A stretch of 64,000 bases of DNA, from contig NZ_QJJS01000011.1 of assembly GCF_003201595.1 (NCBI RefSeq), positions 62,001 to 126,000 of the forward strand, in the 5' to 3' direction. Under the pieces are notes generated by a model that saw only the letters and a list, made by a program, of their open reading frames with translations, did not search any database and was not told the DNA's origin. Position 1 is the first letter of the stretch, and the number at the start of each line of letters is the position of its first letter. Shown here piece by piece: positions 27,301 through 39,213 of this stretch. Origin of the DNA: Sphaerotilus hippei (GTDB lineage Bacteria; Pseudomonadota; Gammaproteobacteria; Burkholderiales; Burkholderiaceae_C). The position numbers and the translations under genes are program-made.

Positions 27301-30300
27301 TCGGCCGCCAGCGTGGCGCCGCTGCCTTGCAGGTGGATCACGTCGGTGGCCGCGCCGGTGCCGACGACCGACTCGACGTCCGACAGGCTGACCGCGCCGC
27401 TGGCCAGCAGCGTGACCGTGTCGGTGCTGCCGGCCGTGCCGATGACGCTGTCGACCGCGTTGATGGCGACCACGCCGGCCGCGTCCCCCAGCACGATGGT
27501 GTCGATCAGGCCGGACTGGCCGATCACGGTCTCGACCTCGCTGACGGTGACGCTGCCCCCGCCGTTGAGGTGGAGCTGGTCGGCGCCGGTCGAGCCGATC
27601 ACGGTCTCGATCGCGGAGACGGTGACCGAGCCGCTGGCCATCGTGACCACGTCGGCGCCGGTCGTGCCCAGCACGGTGGCGACCGAATCGACGGTCAGGC
27701 TGGCGGAGGTGCCCAGCGCCTGGATCACGTCCGCACTGTGGCCGGTGCCGGTCACGCTGGCGATCGCCGAGACCGCCAGCGGACCGCTGGAGAGCAGGGT
27801 GACCGCATCGGCGGCATCACCGGTGCCGATCACGGTGTTGATGTTGCCCACGCTGATCGCGCTGCCGGTGTCCAGCAGCGTGACGGTCTCGTTCAGGCTG
27901 GCCGTGCCCAGCACGGACTCCACCGCGCTGACGGCCACGCTGCCGCCGCCCAGCAGCGTCAGCGCATCGGTGGCCGCGCTCGAGCCGGTGACGGACTCGA
28001 CCGCCGAGACGGTCAGCGAGCCGGTGGCCATCGTGATCGCGTCGGTGCCGGTGGTGCCCAGCACCGTCGCCACGCTGGAGACGGTCAGGCTCGAGCCCGT
28101 GCCCAGCAGCTGGGCGACGTCGGTGGCGTTGCCGGTGCCGGTGAGCTGGTCGATGTCCTGCAGCTTGACGGTGCCGGTGGCCAGCAGCGTGAGCTGGTCG
28201 GCGGTGTCGGTGGTGCCGATGACGGTGTCGATGGCCGAGATCGCCAGGCTGGTCTGCGTGCCGCCCAGCGTCACGACCTCGGTCAGGCCGGTGCTGCCGA
28301 TCACCGTGTCGACGTCCTGCAGCGTGATCGCGCCGCTGGTGATCAGCACGATCTCGTCGTCGCTGTCGGCGCTGCCGATGACGGACTCGACGCCGGAGAC
28401 CCGCATGATGCTGCCGGTGCGCATCGTGACGGTGTCGGTGCCGGTCGACCCCAGCACGGTGTCGACCTCCTCGACCATCACCGGCGAGCTGTCCTGCAGC
28501 TGAAGGGTCTCGTTCTGGCCGCTGGCGCCCAGCACGGTGTCGATGGCCGAGATGCGCACGGTGCCGTTGGACAGCAGCGTCAGCGTGTCGGTCGCGTCGG
28601 TCGTGCCGATGACGGTGTCGACCTGCTCGACCGCCAGCGTGCCGGTGGTGGCCAGGCGCACGCTGTCGCTGGCCGCGGCCGTGCCGGTCACGGAGTCGAT
28701 GTCGCTGATGACGATGCTGCCCGAAGTCAGCATCACCACCGTTTCCGTGCCGTCGGTGGTGCCGATCAGCGATTCGACGCCGGAGACGGCCAGCGTGCCG
28801 GTGGTCAGCAGCGTGACCGCGTCGGTGCTGCCGGTGCTGCCGATCACGCTGTCGATGTCGCTGACGGCGAGTGCCTCGGCCGTCAGCATCTGCACGGCCT
28901 GGGTCACGCCGCTGGCGCCGAGTACGGACTCCACGCCCGAGACCTTGAGCAGGCCGGCGTCGGTGAGCTGCACCACGTCGGTGATGGCTGCCGAGCCGAG
29001 CACCGTGTCGATGGCGGAGATGCCCACCGTGCCGCCGTTGAGCAGCGTCACGGTGTCGATGGTCGAGACCGTGCCCACGACGCTGTCGATGTCGCTGACG
29101 CTCAGCGTGCCGGCGGTCAGCAGCGTGACGGTCTCGGTGGTGTCGGAGGTGCCGATGACCGTCTCGACCCGCGAGACGGCCAGGTTGCCCAGCGTGGCCA
29201 GCGTCACCACGTCGGTGCCGGCCGAGCCGAGCACCGACTCGACGTCGCTGACCGAGACGCTGGAGGCGCTCAGCAGCTGCAGCGTGTCGGTGCCGCCCGA
29301 GCCGGTGACGCTGTCGATGGCCGAGATCGCGACCTGGCCGGCGGTCATCAGCGTCAGGGCCTCGGTGGTGTCGGTGGTGCCGATGACGGTGTTGATGTCG
29401 GAGATCGACAGGCTGTCGCCGGCCGCGCCCAGGCGCACCACCTCGGTGGTCGAGGCGCTGCCGGTGACACTCTCGACGCCCGAGACCGTCAGCGTGCCGC
29501 TGGCCATCAGGCGCACGTCGTCGCCCGCATCGGTCGAGCCGATCACGGTGTCGACCGCGCTGACCGACAGCGTGCCGGCCGCCAGCAGCTCGACCACGTC
29601 GGTGGTGGCGGTGGTGCCGTAGACGCTGTCGATGCCGCTGATCGACACGGTGCCGGTGCTCAGCAGCGTCAGCGCGTCGGTGGTCTCCGAGGTGCCGATC
29701 ACCGTCTCGACCGACGAGACGGCCATCGCGCCGGTCGTCGCCATCGTGATCACGTCGGTGCCGGCCGAGCCGATGACGGTGTTCACGTCGCTGACGCTGA
29801 CGCTGTCGGCGGCGAGCAGGCGCACCGTCTCGGTGGCCGCGCTGCTGCCGATCACGTTGGCCACGTCGGAGATGCGCACGCTGCCACCGTTGAGCAGGTG
29901 CAGCTCGTCGGAGCTCGAGCTGGTGCCGATCACGCTCTCGATGCCCGACACCGACAGCGTGCCGGTGGTCATCAGCGTGACCGCGTCGGCCGAGCCGGTC
30001 GAGCCGATGACGCTGGCGACGTCGCTGATCTGCAGCGAGCCGGTGGTCAGCAGCTGCACGATGTCGTTGATGTCGCCCGTGCCGGTCACCGTCTCGACGC
30101 CCGACAGGCGCACGGTACCGGTGGCCAGCAGCGTGACGGCGTCGCTCGCGCCGGTGCTGCCCAGCACGGTCTCGATGTCGCTGATCTCGACGGCTTCGCT
30201 GGCGAGCAGCTGCAGCGTCTGGCTGCCCGCGCTGCCCAGCACGCTCTCGACGCCCGAGATCCGCAGCGTGCCGGTGTTGAGCAGGCTCAGGGTGTCGTCG

Positions 30301-31307
30301 GCCGAGGCCGAGCCGATGACGGTGTCGATGGCCTGGACCGAGACGCTGGCGTTGTTGAGCAGCGTCAGCACGTCGGTGGTGGCGCTGGTGCCGACGACCG
30401 CGTCGATGTCGCTGACCGCGAGCGGGCCGGTCGACAGCAGCGTGACGGTCTCGGTGGTGTCGGCAGTGCCGACCACGGTCTCCACGCGCGAGACGGAGAG
30501 GTTGCCGGCCTGGGCCAGCGTCAGCACGTCGGTGCCGGTGGAGCCGAGGATGCTCTCGACGCCTTCGATCGTGACCGAGCTGGCGCTCAGCAGGTTCAGC
30601 GTGTCGGTGCCTGCCGAGCCGGTGACGCTGTCGATGGCCGACAGGGCCACCGTGCCGGCGGTCAGCAGCGTGACGGCCTCGGTCACGTCGGTGGTGCCGA
30701 TGACGGTGTTGACGTTGGCGATCGACAGGCTGTCGCCGGCGTTGGCCAGCTGCACCACCTCGGTCAGCAGGGTGCTGCCCAGCACGGTCTCGACGCTGGA
30801 GAGGTGCACCGTGCCGCTCGACAGCAGCGTCACCTCGTCGCTGGCGTCCGACGAGCCGGTGATGCTGTCCACGCCGCTGACGGCCACGCTGCCGACGGTG
30901 AGCATCGTGATCGCGTCGGTGGTCGCGGCCGTGCCGATGACGCTCTCGACGGCACCGACCTCGATCGAGCCGGTCGACAGCATGCGCAGCGTGTCGGTGC
31001 CCGCCGAGCCCAGCACCGTCTCGATGCCCGACAGCGCCAGCGACGAGTCGGTCAGCAGGCCGATGGTGTCGCTGCCGGTGGAGCCGATCAGGGTCTCGAT
31101 GCCCGACAGGTGCACGGTCTCCGGGTTGGCGGTGGCCAGCGTGATCGCATCCGATCCGCCGGCCGCGCCCAGCACCGACTCGATGCCGCTGATGGCGATG
31201 CTGCCGTTGGCCAGCAGCGTCAAGGTGTCGTCGATGGCAGTGCCGCCCTGAATGCTGTTCAGGTCGCCATTGATGACCACACCGTTGATGTCGATCGAAT
31301 TCGCCAT
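17922..31307 (-). CDS. Giant Ser/Thr-rich beta-strand repeat protein, type I secretion substrate (adhesin/fibre candidate)
   Basis: A 4,461-aa protein from the ATG at 31307 (start MANSIDING, with CCGGAG 8 nt upstream); an in-frame ATG 13 codons earlier lacks this support. There is no signal peptide. After ~25 residues come about 165-170 tandem units of 25-27 residues (estimated from length), pattern D-x-[VL]-x-[LM]-L-x-x-G-x-[LV]-x-[VI]-S-x-[VI]-[DE]-[ST]-V-x-G-[ST]. These are rich in Ser, Thr, Gly, Val and Asp, very poor in Lys, and with no Cys or Trp that I can see. The last ~150 residues hold a degenerate RTX block (AGADADTITAGAGADRF) and a serralysin-like end (DLDGDGSADMEIKLLG, NLDSGDFF), which is where a type I signal belongs. 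The divergent ABC/HlyD pair is the likely exporter, and the downstream GT41 enzymes the likely modifiers. Confidence 0.93.
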   Translation of the reverse strand: MANSIDINGVVINGDLNSIQGGTAIDDTLTLLANGSIAISGIESVLGAAGGSDAITLATANPETVHLSGIETLIGSTGSDTIGLLTDSSLALSGIETVLGSAGTDTLRMLSTGSIEVGAVESVIGTAATTDAITMLTVGSVAVSGVDSITGSSDASDEVTLLSSGTVHLSSVETVLGSTLLTEVVQLANAGDSLSIANVNTVIGTTDVTEAVTLLTAGTVALSAIDSVTGSAGTDTLNLLSASSVTIEGVESILGSTGTDVLTLAQAGNLSVSRVETVVGTADTTETVTLLSTGPLAVSDIDAVVGTSATTDVLTLLNNASVSVQAIDTVIGSASADDTLSLLNTGTLRISGVESVLGSAGSQTLQLLASEAVEISDIETVLGSTGASDAVTLLATGTVRLSGVETVTGTGDINDIVQLLTTGSLQISDVASVIGSTGSADAVTLMTTGTLSVSGIESVIGTSSSSDELHLLNGGSVRISDVANVIGSSAATETVRLLAADSVSVSDVNTVIGSAGTDVITMATTGAMAVSSVETVIGTSETTDALTLLSTGTVSISGIDSVYGTTATTDVVELLAAGTLSVSAVDTVIGSTDAGDDVRLMASGTLTVSGVESVTGSASTTEVVRLGAAGDSLSISDINTVIGTTDTTEALTLMTAGQVAISAIDSVTGSGGTDTLQLLSASSVSVSDVESVLGSAGTDVVTLATLGNLAVSRVETVIGTSDTTETVTLLTAGTLSVSDIDSVVGTVSTIDTVTLLNGGTVGISAIDTVLGSAAITDVVQLTDAGLLKVSGVESVLGASGVTQAVQMLTAEALAVSDIDSVIGSTGSTDAVTLLTTGTLAVSGVESLIGTTDGTETVVMLTSGSIVISDIDSVTGTAAASDSVRLATTGTLAVEQVDTVIGTTDATDTLTLLSNGTVRISAIDTVLGASGQNETLQLQDSSPVMVEEVDTVLGSTGTDTVTMRTGSIMRVSGVESVIGSADSDDEIVLITSGAITLQDVDTVIGSTGLTEVVTLGGTQTSLAISAIDTVIGTTDTADQLTLLATGTVKLQDIDQLTGTGNATDVAQLLGTGSSLTVSSVATVLGTTGTDAITMATGSLTVSAVESVTGSSAATDALTLLGGGSVAVSAVESVLGTASLNETVTLLDTGSAISVGNINTVIGTGDAADAVTLLSSGPLAVSAIASVTGTGHSADVIQALGTSASLTVDSVATVLGTTGADVVTMASGSVTVSAIETVIGSTGADQLHLNGGGSVTVSEVETVIGQSGLIDTIVLGDAAGVVAINAVDSVIGTAGSTDTVTLLASGAVSLSDVESVVGTGAATDVIHLQGSGATLAADSVGTVVGTTGADAVTMLSGSLSVTGIETVTGSSGTTDVLQLAGGGALLASDVETVLGAAGSVDTVTFGDSGTHAVSSIESVVGTSGTDTLAMLTGGGMSVTEIESVLGSTGTDVVTMLTDGTLAVSDVETVIGAAGTADEVTLLTAGSLTVAGIESVTGTSGADRVTLQGGGALTVSGGADAVDSITGSANAVEVVTLAASAGGQVTVNQIDTVLGSGGTDILRVAPGTLSVSAVETVIGGTASTEVVHLLDAGTIGVSAIDTVTGSTGTDVVELLTAGTLAVSGIETVTGASGSDTLVMLSGGTLALSAVESIVGSAASDDELRLMDTNATVSVSDVETVIGQGGGSDTVTLSNAGTLAISDIENVIGSTGSDVLRLLDGSTVSISAIESVIGSTGSTDHVTLAVAGSLAVSEVESVTGTGSSTDVLTLLDGSAVTVAQITSVIGSAGTSDVVTQATADGVLAVSDVETVIAAGGGSADTVHLLQGGALAISDVDSVVGTAGGTDAITLLTDGVVSISAVETVTGSSGSTDEVRLLTAATVAVQDVESVQGSDGIDIVQMMTGDALTVSGIESVLGSSALTDHVTLGTAGTVYVSEVESVTGAGGTADTVRMLSAGSLSVSDIDSAIGSTGTDTVQLLVDSTIAISAVETLLGSTGADLVQLLTSGSVAISDVETLIGGLGTRDVVTLLTTGALQVSQVESVIGTGEAGDHLTLMSAAQVSVSSVASVTGVAGSADSVVLLAAGELTVDQVDSVIGSAGSDTVVQLSTDLTLNISGIESVIGTGDSADVVRLLTAGGVTVSDVETVLGSLAATDRVTMANGGEIAVSAVETVLGNIASVDTVQLLASGTVRVSEVDTVLGSTGNDAVQLLTGGTLAVSEVETVIGTGGDDTVEMLAAGTLGVSAVASVVGTAGTDTVRFLTAGSVAVSDVETLLGSSGTDTLTLLNGGSIALSTIETVLGSDGATEVLTLLSAGSLAVSDIDTVIGRSGVVDTVRLLDSGELSVQDIDSVIGGTSSGDTLTLLGASTVRISQVETVLGSTGTDTLTMATTGLLSASDIETVIGTTASTDELELLSSGTVAVSAVDSITGSSGTDLVRMLSTGPLSVANVETVQGSSGVADIVTLTTPGTLAISAVESAIGTTDSSDELQLLGGGTVRISAFETVTGSSATNDSVVLLTEGAVSVSAVETLTGTTGTDVATMLTNGTLAISGIETVQGSVLTGDVVRLMGSGLVGVSDVEQVIGTSANNDQVQMLAGGTLEVSAVESVIGSTDTSDAVVMLTSGALAISDVESVTGASALTEVVTLNAGTELSVSDINTVIGRTGATETLTLLATGTVAVSSIESVVGSVDSTDVVRLLNGGSLTVSDVESVLGSTGQTEVVTLANEGDSLAVGAVDTVIGTTVVGEAVTLLSGGSLAVRDIDSATGTTATGEVLSLLSAGSISASAFESIIGSTGSDHLTLEGNGASVSLSAIESLTGSTGTDVVRILQGGSIVVDGVETLIGSAGAADAVTLSGTQTALSLSAIDTVVGTTATDETLTLLSSGQLRIDAIDTIIGSAGSDIVTLASAGSLTVSAVETVLGTTGSDSLTLAGNQSAVSISSIDTVVGSTTTTNDTVTLLHSGSVQVSGIDTVLGASGVTDQVHLSAGDAIKVSGVETVIGDAGGNESVTLLTGGAIAVSSVETVTGSTGRTDVLTLLDTPASEVRITAIETVIGTTGAGDALHMLGAGSLAISGIETVTGSTAVGDVITMLASGTLAISAVESIIGTTQASDVVALLATGSVSLSGVDTVLGTGASTDVVTLLATGTLAVSDVATVIGSTGTGDAVTLLNTGSLSVSRIESVLGTGGGDVLTLLATGTVGISDIATVIGSAAATDTLNLLTTGEVAVSGIETVLGTTAAGDQVTLLSAGAISVSLVDSVVGTTATTDLVRLLTQGAVSLSEVDTVIGSAGTDTLTIDSASTTGALAVSSVESVLGSTATEVLTLLSLASVAVSSIETLIGSSGSGDTITLLDSASVSVSGIETLIGGGDTTDQVTLLAAGRLSVQSVESAVGTTGTDVITVLGGGELQVTGIESVIGQNGQTEILSIVGADVSVSQVDTVLGTAGATEVVRLLTAGAVAISDVDTVVGSAAASDAVTLLDGGALAVSGVESVTGSAQSDDAITLLTAGTLSISAIESVVGSIGRDTVAMRETGQVALSGVESAVGTTATTDIVTLLAAGSIMVSAIETVIGSTAASDVVTLGTTGSLVVSGVESVIGTAGTGEVITLLTAGSVGVSLIESVVGTADTTDVVTLLAAGTLNVSAVDTVVGSAGRDVVRMDATGSLSTSAVETVVGSAGSTDLLKVMAAGTVAVSAIESIYGQTGVTEIITMLTTGSLAVSDIDTVLGTAATTDIVSLLKGGTVSVSLVDTVIGSLDTADVVQLLAQGTLSVSDVETVVGSTGKTDAVVMLSGGALSTSAIETVTGSAGASDTLTLTGTNGTVTISAIESVIGSTGTTEILALATAATVVISDIDSVLGSAGSTDSLVMLAAGTVALSAVESITGTSETTDVVRLLSAGTLAVSSIDSVVGSSGRDTVQMLTSADLSVSAVETVTGSTGNTDVVRLLAAATLATSAVETVIGSTASADALTLLGSGQVSVSVSAVENITGTTGTGDTVTMLSGGMLKLTGIETVLGSSDTTDQVVLFNAGSVALSSVESVVGSRNVETLTLLTAGSIRVSAIDSILGSGGTDIVTLLAAGTLATSAVESVLGSAGVDTVRMLDSLMAVSGVETVLGSTGTVDVLTLITAGNVRVSAVESVIGTTGLTDIVTMLTGGLLSVSGIDTVLGSARTNDVVSLLSEGSIKVSAVETVLGSTGTDVVNLLATGTYRVSGVETVVGSSAATDAVVMTSAGALEVRAVESITGSSGIDVLTMGTTGAIKTSAIETVLGSTATTDVLTLLSSASVSVSSVESVVGAANGTDTVTMLDAGRLAANSVESVIGSSGADTILITGKTGATVYAGADADTITAGAGADRFLYKNASESTGVSVDTITGFNAGTATTSIDQLYLLGMVQGAMGYVGSSAFTGTIGQTEIRAVDGAAYGAGLTTSDSVIQIDLDGDGSADMEIKLLGTQLKNLDSGDFFGS
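29445..30761 (-). repeat. First 17-unit higher-order block (439 codons), repeated next to it
   Basis: Within the giant gene, residues ~183-621 form a block of 17 units whose order reappears from residue ~622 (nt 29444 downward). Paired landmarks are AGDSLSI...NTVIGTT at units 1 and 18, LLSASSV at 3 and 20, GNL-x-VSRVET at 4 and 21, and EA-[VL]-x-[IV]-SDI at 8 and 25. The DNA also keeps matching stretches near 30730 and 29410. This shows a ~1.3-kb segmental duplication. Confidence 0.7.
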
Positions 31308-35342
<4,035 letters not shown>

Positions 35343-35350
35343 GGCCCATG

Positions 35351-35373
35351 AAAAAGCCCGGCGGAGCCGGGCT
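35351..35373 (-). terminator. Intrinsic terminator of fbp
   Basis: On the minus strand AGCCCGGC-TCC-GCCGGGCT followed by TTTTC, 27 bp past the fbp stop. The converging adaptor gene ends 9 bp beyond it. Confidence 0.8.
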
Positions 35374-35399
35374 GTGGTCTGGCGCTGCGGGCGGGTGCC

Positions 35400-36416
35400 T
35401 TATCGGGCGGCGTCCTGCAGGTGGTAGTCGGTCACGCGCTGCACCTCGTTCTTCGAGCCGAGCACGACGCTGACCCGCTCGTGCAGCTTGCCGGGCTGCA
35501 GTTCCATGATGCGCTGGTGGCCGTTGGTGGCGATGCCACCGGCCTGCTCGACCAGGAAGGCCATCGGGTTGGCCTCGTACATCAGGCGCAGCTTGCCCGG
35601 CTTGTCCGGATCACGCTGGTCCCAGGGGTACATGAAGATGCCGCCGCGCGTCAGGATGCGGTGCACGTCGGCGACCATCGAGGCCACCCAGCGCATGTTG
35701 AAGTCCTTGCCGCGCGGGCCTTCCTTGCCGGCCAGGCATTCGTCGATGTAGCGCTTCACCGGCGGGGCCCAGTGGCGCATGTTCGACATGTTGATCGCGA
35801 ATTCCTTGGTGTCGGCCGGGATCTGCACGTTCTCGCTGGTCAGCACCCAGGAGCCGGTCTCGCGGTCGAGCGTGAACATGGCCACGCCGTCGCCGACGGT
35901 CAGCACCAGCGTGGTCTGCGGGCCGTAGACGCAGTAGCCGGCCGCGGCCTGCTGCTTGCCGGGCTGCAGGAAGTCCTCCTCGCTGACGCCGCGCTGGTTG
36001 TTGACCTTGCGCAGCACCGAGAAGATGGTGCCGATGGAGACGTTGACGTCGATGTTGCTGGAGCCGTCGAGCGGGTCGAACAGCAGCATGTACTCGCCCT
36101 GCGGGTAGCGGTTGGGCACGACGTGGATGGAGTCCATCTCCTCGGACGCCATGGCCGCCAGGTGGCCGCCCCACTCGTTGGCCTCGATCAGCACCTCGTT
36201 GGAGATGATGTCGAGCTTCTTCTGCACCTCGCCCTGGACGTTCTCGCTGCCGGCCGTGCCGAGCACCTCGCCCAGCTCGCCCTTGTTGACGGCGATGGCG
36301 ATGCGCTTGCAGGCGCGTGCCACCACTTCGATCAGCAGGCGCAGCTGGGCCGGGATGTGGCCGTGCTCACGCTGCTGTTCGACCAGGTACTGGGTGAGAC
36401 TGATGCGTTTGGTCAT
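35400..36416 (-). CDS. fbp: Fructose-1,6-bisphosphatase, class I
   Basis: A 338-aa cytoplasmic enzyme that hydrolyses fructose-1,6-bisphosphate to fructose-6-phosphate in gluconeogenesis (and the Calvin cycle where present). Class I features are the metal-site motif [19 protein letters not shown] (~120), [11 protein letters not shown] (~66), [17 protein letters not shown] and GGIFMYPWD. The length matches the proteobacterial family (~330-340). ATG at 36416, TAA stop, own terminator. It is 106 bp downstream of pepN on the same strand; that gap holds no gene. Confidence 0.97.
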   Translation of the reverse strand: MTKRISLTQYLVEQQREHGHIPAQLRLLIEVVARACKRIAIAVNKGELGEVLGTAGSENVQGEVQKKLDIISNEVLIEANEWGGHLAAMASEEMDSIHVVPNRYPQGEYMLLFDPLDGSSNIDVNVSIGTIFSVLRKVNNQRGVSEEDFLQPGKQQAAAGYCVYGPQTTLVLTVGDGVAMFTLDRETGSWVLTSENVQIPADTKEFAINMSNMRHWAPPVKRYIDECLAGKEGPRGKDFNMRWVASMVADVHRILTRGGIFMYPWDQRDPDKPGKLRLMYEANPMAFLVEQAGGIATNGHQRIMELQPGKLHERVSVVLGSKNEVQRVTDYHLQDAAR

Positions 36417-36522
36417 GTCGGTATGGGCCTTTCGGGGCGACGCAGTTACAGAGTGGTTTCTTGCCTGGGCGGCATCCTAACGGCAGTGGCGCCCAAAACC
36501 GAGCGCCACCACCCCCCCATCC

Positions 36523-39213
36523 TCAGTCTGCCAGCGCACGCGTGACGATTTCTCGCGTGTCGGGCGACAGATCGGGGTGGGCCGCCACCCGTTCGATGGC
36601 CGCCTGTGCGGCCGCGCGCAGCGGCTCGGCCAGCGCGCGCCAGCGGTCCAGCGCCCGCGCCAGGCGCGAGGCGAGCTGCGGGTTGATCGGGTCGATCGCG
36701 AGCACCTGGGCCGACCAGAAGGCGTAGCCGGCGCCATCGCCGCGGTGGAAGGCGGCCGGGTTCTGCGTCATGGCCATCAGCAGGCTGCGTGCCCGGTTGG
36801 GGTTGCGCAGCGTGAAGTCGGCATGCCCGGCCAGCGCCCGGATGCGCTCGAACACGCGGCCTTCGTGCTCGCAGGCCAGGGCCTGCAGCGTGAACCACTT
36901 GTCGATGACCAGAGCCTCGCCGCGGAAGAGGGCGTGGAAATGCGCCAGCGCCGGCTCGGCCAGCGGGTGGTGGGCCTGCACCAGGGCCGACAGCGCGCCC
37001 AGGCGGTCGGTCATGTTGCTGGCGTCCTTGACCCGCTGGTAGGCGCGGCCGGGCCAGGCGGCATCCCCGCTGGCCACCGACTGCAGCACCAGCATGTGCA
37101 GCGCCTGGTTGGCCAGCGCACGGCGGCCTGCGCCCAGCGCGTCGGGGCGGTAGCCACCGGTGTCGCCGTGGGCGGCCCAGGCGGCTTCCCACTGCGGCTG
37201 CAGCTGGCGCGCGAGCTCGGCGCGCAGGCCTTCACGCACGGCGTGGATGCGCTGCGGATCGACGGCCTGGCCGCTTTCGGCCAGGCGCTCGGCCACGTAG
37301 GCCTCGCTGGGCAGCGTCAGCACCAGCTCCTTGAAGGCGGCGTCCAGCGTGGGCTCGTCGAGCACGGCGCGCAGCGCGCCGGCCAGTGCCGCATCGAGGG
37401 CGACCGGCTGCTCGCCGCGCAGGGCCTGCAGCATGCGGTCCAGCGCCAGGCGCTGGCCGGCCTCCCAGCGGTTGAAGGCGTCGCTGTCGTGGGCCAGCAG
37501 CGTCAGCAGCTGCTCGTCTGCCGCCGTCCAGTCGAGCACGACCGGGGCGGAAAAACCGCGCAGCAGCGAAGGCACCGGCACACCGTCCAGGCCGGTCAAT
37601 CCGGTGAACACGAAGGTCTGCCGCTCGGTGTCGAGCACCAGCACCCGCTCGGTGTCGCCCGAGGGGGCTTCGCCCTCGAGCTGCAGCGCCAGCGCCCGCC
37701 CGTCGCGGCCGACCAGCCCCACGGCCACCGGGATCACGAAGGCCTGCTTGACCGGCTGGCCGGGCGAGGGCAGGGCGCTCTGGCTCAGCGTCAGCGTGAA
37801 GGTGCCGGCTTCGGCGTCGAAGTGGCTGGTGGCCTGCAGGCGGGGCGTGCCCGACTGGCTGTACCAGCGCTTGAAGCCGTCGAGCCGGGTCGCCAGCGCG
37901 CTGCCGGGGTTGGCGTCGGCGATGGCCTGGGCAAAGTCGTCGCAGGTCACGGCCTGGCCGTCGTGGCGGGCGAAGTACAGGTCCATGCCGGCCCGGAAGC
38001 CGGCGCGGCCGACCAGCGTGGCCATCATGCGCACGACCTCGGCACCCTTCTCGTAGACGGTGGCGGTGTAGAAGTTGTCGATCGCCTGGTAGCTGTCCGG
38101 GCGCACCGGGTGGGCCATCGGGCCGGCGTCCTCGACGAACTGGATCTGGCGCAGCTGGCGCACGTCCTCGATGCGCTTGACCGCGCGCGCGCTGGCCTCG
38201 CCGGCCATGTCCTGGCTGAACTCCTGGTCGCGGTAGACGGTCAGGCCTTCCTTCAGGCTGAGCTGGAACCAGTCGCGGCAGGTGATGCGGTTGCCGGTCC
38301 AGTTGTGGAAGTACTCGTGGCCGACGACGGCCTCGACGTTGCCGAAGTCGATGTCGGTGGCCGTCGCGGGGTTGGCCAGCACGAACTTCGTGTTGAAGAT
38401 GTTCAGGCCCTTGTTCTCCATCGCGCCCATGTTGAAGTCGCTGACCGCGACGATCATGAAGCGCTCGAGGTCCAGGCTCAGGCCGAAGCGGGCCTCGTCC
38501 CAGGCGACCGAGGCGATCAGCGAGTTCATCGCGTGTTCGGTCTTCTCGAGGTCGCCGGCGCGCACGTAGACCTGCAGCAGGTGGTCACGGCCCGAGCGGG
38601 CGCGGATCTTCTGCTCGCGGCAGACCAGGTTGCCGGCCACCAGCGCGAACAGGTAGCTGGGCTTGGGGTGCGGGTCGCTCCAGACGGCGTAGTGGCGGCC
38701 GTTCTCCAGCGTGCCCTGCTCGACCAGGTTGCCGTTGGACAGCAGCACCGGGAAGGCCCGGGCGTCCGCGCGCAGCGTGACGCGGTAGACGCTCATCACG
38801 TCCGGGCGGTCGAGGAAATAGGTGATGCGGCGGAAGCCCTGGGCCTCGCACTGGGTGAAGAAGTTGCCGCCCGAGGTGTAGAGCCCGGACAGCTGGGTGT
38901 TCTTCTCGGGCGCGCAGGTGTTGCGGATCTCCAGCGCGAAGGGCTCGGCCGGCAGCTTGTCGAGCACCAGCTGCCCGGCCTCGAAGCGGAAGGACACGCT
39001 CTCGCCGTTGACCAGCACCCGCGTGAGCACGATGTCCTCGCCGTCCAGGCGCAGGGCCTCGCCGGCCCGCTCGGGGTTGGGCTCGACCTGCAGGCGGCTG
39101 ATGACCAGGGTCTTGTGGCCTTCGAGCTCGAAGGTCAGGTCGACGCCGCGGATCCAGTGGGTCGGCGCCAGATAGTCCTCGCGGCGGACCAGGGCAACGC
39201 TGCCTTCACGCAT
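36523..39213 (-). CDS. pepN: Aminopeptidase N (M1 family)
   Basis: An 896-aa cytoplasmic zinc aminopeptidase of broad specificity acting in peptide turnover. M1 hallmarks are GAMENKGLN, the exopeptidase motif (~255), and VVGHEYFHNWTGNRI, the HExxH zinc site with the downstream Glu in LKEGLTVYRDQEF (~290-315). N-terminal beta domain, catalytic domain and C-terminal alpha-solenoid are all present; the length fits E. coli PepN (870 aa). The ATG at 39213 overlaps the stop of the HAD gene by 8 nt, suggesting translation in one transcript with that gene. Confidence 0.97.
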   Translation of the reverse strand: MREGSVALVRREDYLAPTHWIRGVDLTFELEGHKTLVISRLQVEPNPERAGEALRLDGEDIVLTRVLVNGESVSFRFEAGQLVLDKLPAEPFALEIRNTCAPEKNTQLSGLYTSGGNFFTQCEAQGFRRITYFLDRPDVMSVYRVTLRADARAFPVLLSNGNLVEQGTLENGRHYAVWSDPHPKPSYLFALVAGNLVCREQKIRARSGRDHLLQVYVRAGDLEKTEHAMNSLIASVAWDEARFGLSLDLERFMIVAVSDFNMGAMENKGLNIFNTKFVLANPATATDIDFGNVEAVVGHEYFHNWTGNRITCRDWFQLSLKEGLTVYRDQEFSQDMAGEASARAVKRIEDVRQLRQIQFVEDAGPMAHPVRPDSYQAIDNFYTATVYEKGAEVVRMMATLVGRAGFRAGMDLYFARHDGQAVTCDDFAQAIADANPGSALATRLDGFKRWYSQSGTPRLQATSHFDAEAGTFTLTLSQSALPSPGQPVKQAFVIPVAVGLVGRDGRALALQLEGEAPSGDTERVLVLDTERQTFVFTGLTGLDGVPVPSLLRGFSAPVVLDWTAADEQLLTLLAHDSDAFNRWEAGQRLALDRMLQALRGEQPVALDAALAGALRAVLDEPTLDAAFKELVLTLPSEAYVAERLAESGQAVDPQRIHAVREGLRAELARQLQPQWEAAWAAHGDTGGYRPDALGAGRRALANQALHMLVLQSVASGDAAWPGRAYQRVKDASNMTDRLGALSALVQAHHPLAEPALAHFHALFRGEALVIDKWFTLQALACEHEGRVFERIRALAGHADFTLRNPNRARSLLMAMTQNPAAFHRGDGAGYAFWSAQVLAIDPINPQLASRLARALDRWRALAEPLRAAAQAAIERVAAHPDLSPDTREIVTRALAD

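Noticed and set aside
17922-31307. Possible CRISPR or DNA-level satellite because of short periodic DNA
   Set aside because: The period is 75-81 bp in multiples of three, units differ at wobble sites, and the frame is kept throughout; it is a coding repeat.
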